64,000 nt of DNA from Rutidosis leptorrhynchoides. Lineage: Eukaryota > Streptophyta > Magnoliopsida > Asterales > Asteraceae. Under the pieces are notes generated by a model that was given only the letters and a program-made list of their open reading frames with translations, did no database searches and was not told the DNA's origin. The stretch is from contig NC_092334.1 of the NCBI RefSeq assembly GCF_046630445.1, positions 102,681,501 to 102,745,500 on the forward strand, in the 5' to 3' direction. Both the position numbers and the translations under genes were made by a program. Below are positions 61,185-64,000 of the stretch, piece by piece; position 1 is the first letter of the stretch; each line of letters opens with the position of its first letter.

Positions 61185-63097
61185 TAAAACTACCACTCAC
61201 ATTTTTTTTATTTACGATTATTTTAAAATCATTCATAAGAAAGCGGGACCCCACAACTCTTGTTTTATTCATTCATTGAGAATTGATATATTCACCATCC
61301 AAATTATTTCTTCCACTATAAACAGTAAATTAACAAATTGTACTGTACAACTAAATAATGCATTAATGCATAAGTGTGGTGGATGAAATAATTTGAATGA
61401 TTGATATATCATTACTCCCGTTCATTAGTCAAACTGCCATATCAAAATAGTACACTAAGGCACACCAAGTAGCGTGCTTAATAAAAACCAAAACCAAATC
61501 CACAACGCGCTGATCTACACATTAAATGTTATGTTAATTTTGGTCACAATCACATTTCTTTAAATCATCATTCATTTTGTGACAACTGAAAACACATAAT
61601 ATTAATATATTCTAGTTAAACTATTGCATCATAATCAAATTCCTTTGAATCATATTTCAATTCCAACAAGTTACAACTCCATCAAACTTCTTCTTTTCAT
61701 AGATTTCATTTGTAACTTGGTGGAATTGAAATATTATGATTATGATTCAAAGTAATTTGACAATATATATTTTCTATTTTAATAGTAAACAGGAAACTTA
61801 CTCTCTCTCTCTCTCAACCAGAAAACCCTATCACCCTACCCTAAACTTACTCGCCGCCATCACTAACTTTCTCTCCTCCGGTCGTCGGTTATCTCCGGCG
61901 GTCCGGAGGAACCCTGTCCTTCACTCTTTTTCCTTGTTTTCCCTTCTCTGTTTTGAATCGTTTTAGGTGTCTGTCAAATCGAGTGTATTTCAATTCGGGT
62001 CTGTCAAATCGAGTGTATTCAATCGGGTGTGTTCAAATCGTGTATGTGGTTCTCGGTAGTTGATTTCAGGAACTCAGATCGTGATTATTCAATTTCGGGT
62101 GTATTCATTTCGGGTTATCGATCAATGCTTTCGGGTATTCAAGTGGTTCGGCCGGATCTTGCCTCTTTCTCCGGCCGGCGGCTTGTTCGAGATTTCTCTC
62201 CTTCACCGTCTTCCTACCTTTGACTACAGGTATTTTCGTGGGTTGGTTCGTGGTTTGGGTTCGTGTTCGAGGTGTTGGGATTCGTGGTTGCAGGTTCGTG
62301 TTTTCGGGCGTGGATGTTGTCTCGTTTTTGCCGTGTGCGTTAATCGTGGTGAAAGTTCTTGTGGTTTCATTTGGGTACAGTAGACGGTGGAGGTCTTGCT
62401 TCATATCGTGGGTTTATTTGGGTCTAGTTGTATCTGCAGCCGGATCTTGTCGTGGGTAGATCTACTCGTGTTTAGATTTATATGTTCTATCGTGTTTAGA
62501 CTTATGTGGTAGTCGATTCGTGTTTGATTCGAGTTTGATGTCGTGAATCGTGTGATTTTGTATTTTGAATTCGAGTTTGTATTTCCTAGCATCTTGCTAG
62601 TTTTACTTATTAATTTAATTTTATTGCCTTTCAAAAAAAAAAAAAAAAAAAAAATAGTAAACAGACATATTTAATTACAAATAGTCTTCTACAGAACTTG
62701 AACACACAATTTCAATACCGCTAACAGAAAGGTCTTTCAGAGTAATTTGTCACTTAATTCAACAAAAGACAGATAGACCATCAATTTACCTTTTACCTTT
62801 TACCTTGATGGGTTCCAAAATCTTTGAGTAGTGGCCCAATATAACAATTTACCAAGGCCCAAATTAACCTACTCAGAGAAACAGTAGAAAAACATTGCAT
62901 TCATACAAATTCCTGTCCTAAAACTAGCATCAACAACAAAAAAAATAATCTGAAGTTTTTCTTCTCTATTCAATGCAAAAAAAAAAAAAAAAACCCGAAT
63001 CCGATGGACTGTCAAGTGACGTATATCCATCGGATTCATAAAAAATTGTATGGAGTACTTGAATCATGATGTATAAATGTTCAAACGCGTTAAATTT
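61185..63097. other. 3' flank of the PP2C gene, copy B of the segmental duplication
   Basis: Collinear with 22606-23741 except for the LINE derivative (61793-62653) and microsatellite differences. It includes the conserved hairpin (62997-63037) and a shorter A run. Confidence 0.8.
61793..62653 (+). mobile_element. ORF-less LINE derivative with poly(A) and 12-bp TSD
   Basis: AATAGTAAACAG flanks it (61781-61792, 62654-62665) and is single in copy A (about 23297-23308). The 861-bp insert begins with (CT)n and a GC-rich leader (CGCCGCCATCAC, GGTCGTCGG), has many TCGGGTGT/TCGTGTTT repeats and ends TTATTGCCTTTC plus about 20 A's. This is the 5' and 3' UTR style of a plant L1-type LINE without ORF1 or ORF2. 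A retroposed non-coding transcript is the alternative. Short open frames inside show no known domain. Confidence 0.65.
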
Positions 63098-63622
63098 TCA
63101 TTTCTTGGATGTCGATTTTCTCCAACTGACTGAGCGTTTGTCATGCGAAAAAAACCTGGGAATGCTTAGCAAACTATTGGCACGAGTAACGCCTTCAAGA
63201 GCCGACCATCCTTCATCTTCAGTTGTCGATATGCATTCGGCTAGACTCCTTTTAGACACTCCAATGCTGTTATCAGCTACTGTTTCTTTATTTGACTCGA
63301 TATCAGCAACAATTTCACTACATTCTCTAATAGTGCCTGAATGTTCAAGTGCAGGTTCATCAACGATAGCTTCTTGTTGTGTCAAATTACTGTCGATATC
63401 AGGTTTTTTCACTTCCTGCTTGACAGGTGGCTCGGGTGAAATGGGTGCAGGCTTTTGGTCGAGATATAGACAAACAACAGCACAATCGTCGTTTTTGGAA
63501 GTTGGGTATTTGAGCTTCCATGCTCTTGTAGCACAGTCAACAAGAGCTCTGGCAGCAGTTGGTCGGCTAGGAGCGGCAGCCACAATATCCACCGCTTCCT
63601 TATTAGAGAGCACGTCCCACAC
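63098..63622 (-). CDS. PP2C last exon, second copy (gene cut by window edge)
   Basis: Identical in protein sequence to exon 5 of the gene at 23742-26832 (offset 39356), with the same acceptor (CAG before GTGTGGGAC) and the same stop. The intron 4 copy continues to 64000; exon 4 would start at about 64075. Whether a complete second gene exists cannot be seen. It may be a tandem paralogue, an allele placed in series by the assembler, or a 3' fragment. Confidence 0.8.
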   Translation of the reverse strand: MWDVLSNKEAVDIVAAAPSRPTAARALVDCATRAWKLKYPTSKNDDCAVVCLYLDQKPAPISPEPPVKQEVKKPDIDSNLTQQEAIVDEPALEHSGTIRECSEIVADIESNKETVADNSIGVSKRSLAECISTTEDEGWSALEGVTRANSLLSIPRFFSHDKRSVSWRKSTSKK

Positions 63623-64000
63623 CTGTTCCAAGAATCCATGTTAATCCTCGATTACTCCTTTTTAAGAACAGACCGATCTGATTTTACAAAATCCGTTTAA
63701 TAAATCAACGTCGTTTAACGGGCCAAAATTGGATTTCTTGGTCAAAGTTGGTTAAAATCAAATTGGTCTAACATTTTAATATGAATTTAAATTTAAACTA
63801 GAATTTTAGAGTTTTTATACAAATGAACTATGTTTATGTTTTCAGACAATTATGTTAAAGTTCAACAGGTCAAGTTTATGGTTTTCTTTCATATTTATTA
63901 TTTAATTATTTAGATGTATAAAAAGTCCAATCCAATTAATCCCGAGTTGCCGATTACTCACTCGAAACTCCCGACCGAGTATTCCCTGAGTAGCGAGTTT
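63623..64000 (-). other. Intron 4 of the second PP2C copy
   Basis: Matches 24267-24644 base for base as far as can be checked by eye, with GT/AG context preserved at the acceptor. Confidence 0.7.

Noticed and set aside
61736-61966. Frame spanning the insertion junction
   Set aside because: It starts in the PP2C flank and ends in the insert, so it is a chance fusion.
62060-62459. Overlapping frames in the LINE-like insert
   Set aside because: None shows endonuclease, RT or knuckle motifs; the insert looks like untranslated sequence.

Overview
This window looks like gene-poor nuclear DNA of a dicot plant. The evidence is nested Ty3/gypsy and Ty1/copia LTR retrotransposons, TTTAGGG-type repeats, one spliced PP2C gene with plant-type exon structure, and very AT-rich spacers with long (TA)n arrays. 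The LTR styles resemble those I associate with Asteraceae, but that family-level placement is recollection and was not tested.

Layout. 1-14492: a minus-strand LTR element (E1) with large, diverged LTRs and a tiny internal region coding only a gag-like protein. Its ORF is split by a young, complete, non-autonomous Athila-like element (2606-10585, TSD ATAGA, tRNA-Asp primer site) that carries one 382-aa gag-like ORF. E1 itself sits in the gag of a Tat-lineage element (14493-20442). That element keeps a gag fragment and a broken protease, has no RT or integrase, and carries a four-exon antisense gene before its 3' LTR. 20545-22594: 3' part of a Ty1/copia element with a (TA)n-disrupted RT, RNase H and a 3' LTR. 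22595-27130: the only intact host gene, a five-exon clade-E-like PP2C phosphatase on the minus strand. 27131-30517: AT-rich spacer with hairpin arrays and a 713-bp foldback element holding telomere-like repeats. 30518-54423: copies of a large minus-strand LTR family (the E2/E3 group) with short internal regions, interrupted by solo LTRs with clear TSDs (TTCAT at 33351/35268; AATTG at 44581/46901) and by a truncated Athila-like element (38990-43312). 54424-57922: a chimeric LTR. 57923-61170: small retroposons (two SINEs), a hAT-type end and a Helitron candidate. 61171-64000: a second copy of the PP2C 3' region, with an identical last exon, cut by the window edge.

The two PP2C copies have different insertions. 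Copy A (22595 on) has the copia element; copy B (61008 on) has a SINE with a 14-bp TSD and an ORF-less LINE derivative with a 12-bp TSD. Each copy preserves the empty site of the other's insertions.

Candidates for something undescribed are (i) the E1/E2 group, whose 2.9-4 kb LTRs flank only about 1.2-1.4 kb encoding one conserved gag-like protein of about 190 aa; (ii) the Tat-type element that has lost pol but keeps an almost intact spliced antisense gene; and (iii) the Athila-like element with a single ORF and perfect GC-rich palindromes just upstream of its LTR TATA box. All homology calls are from reading the sequence; no database was searched.
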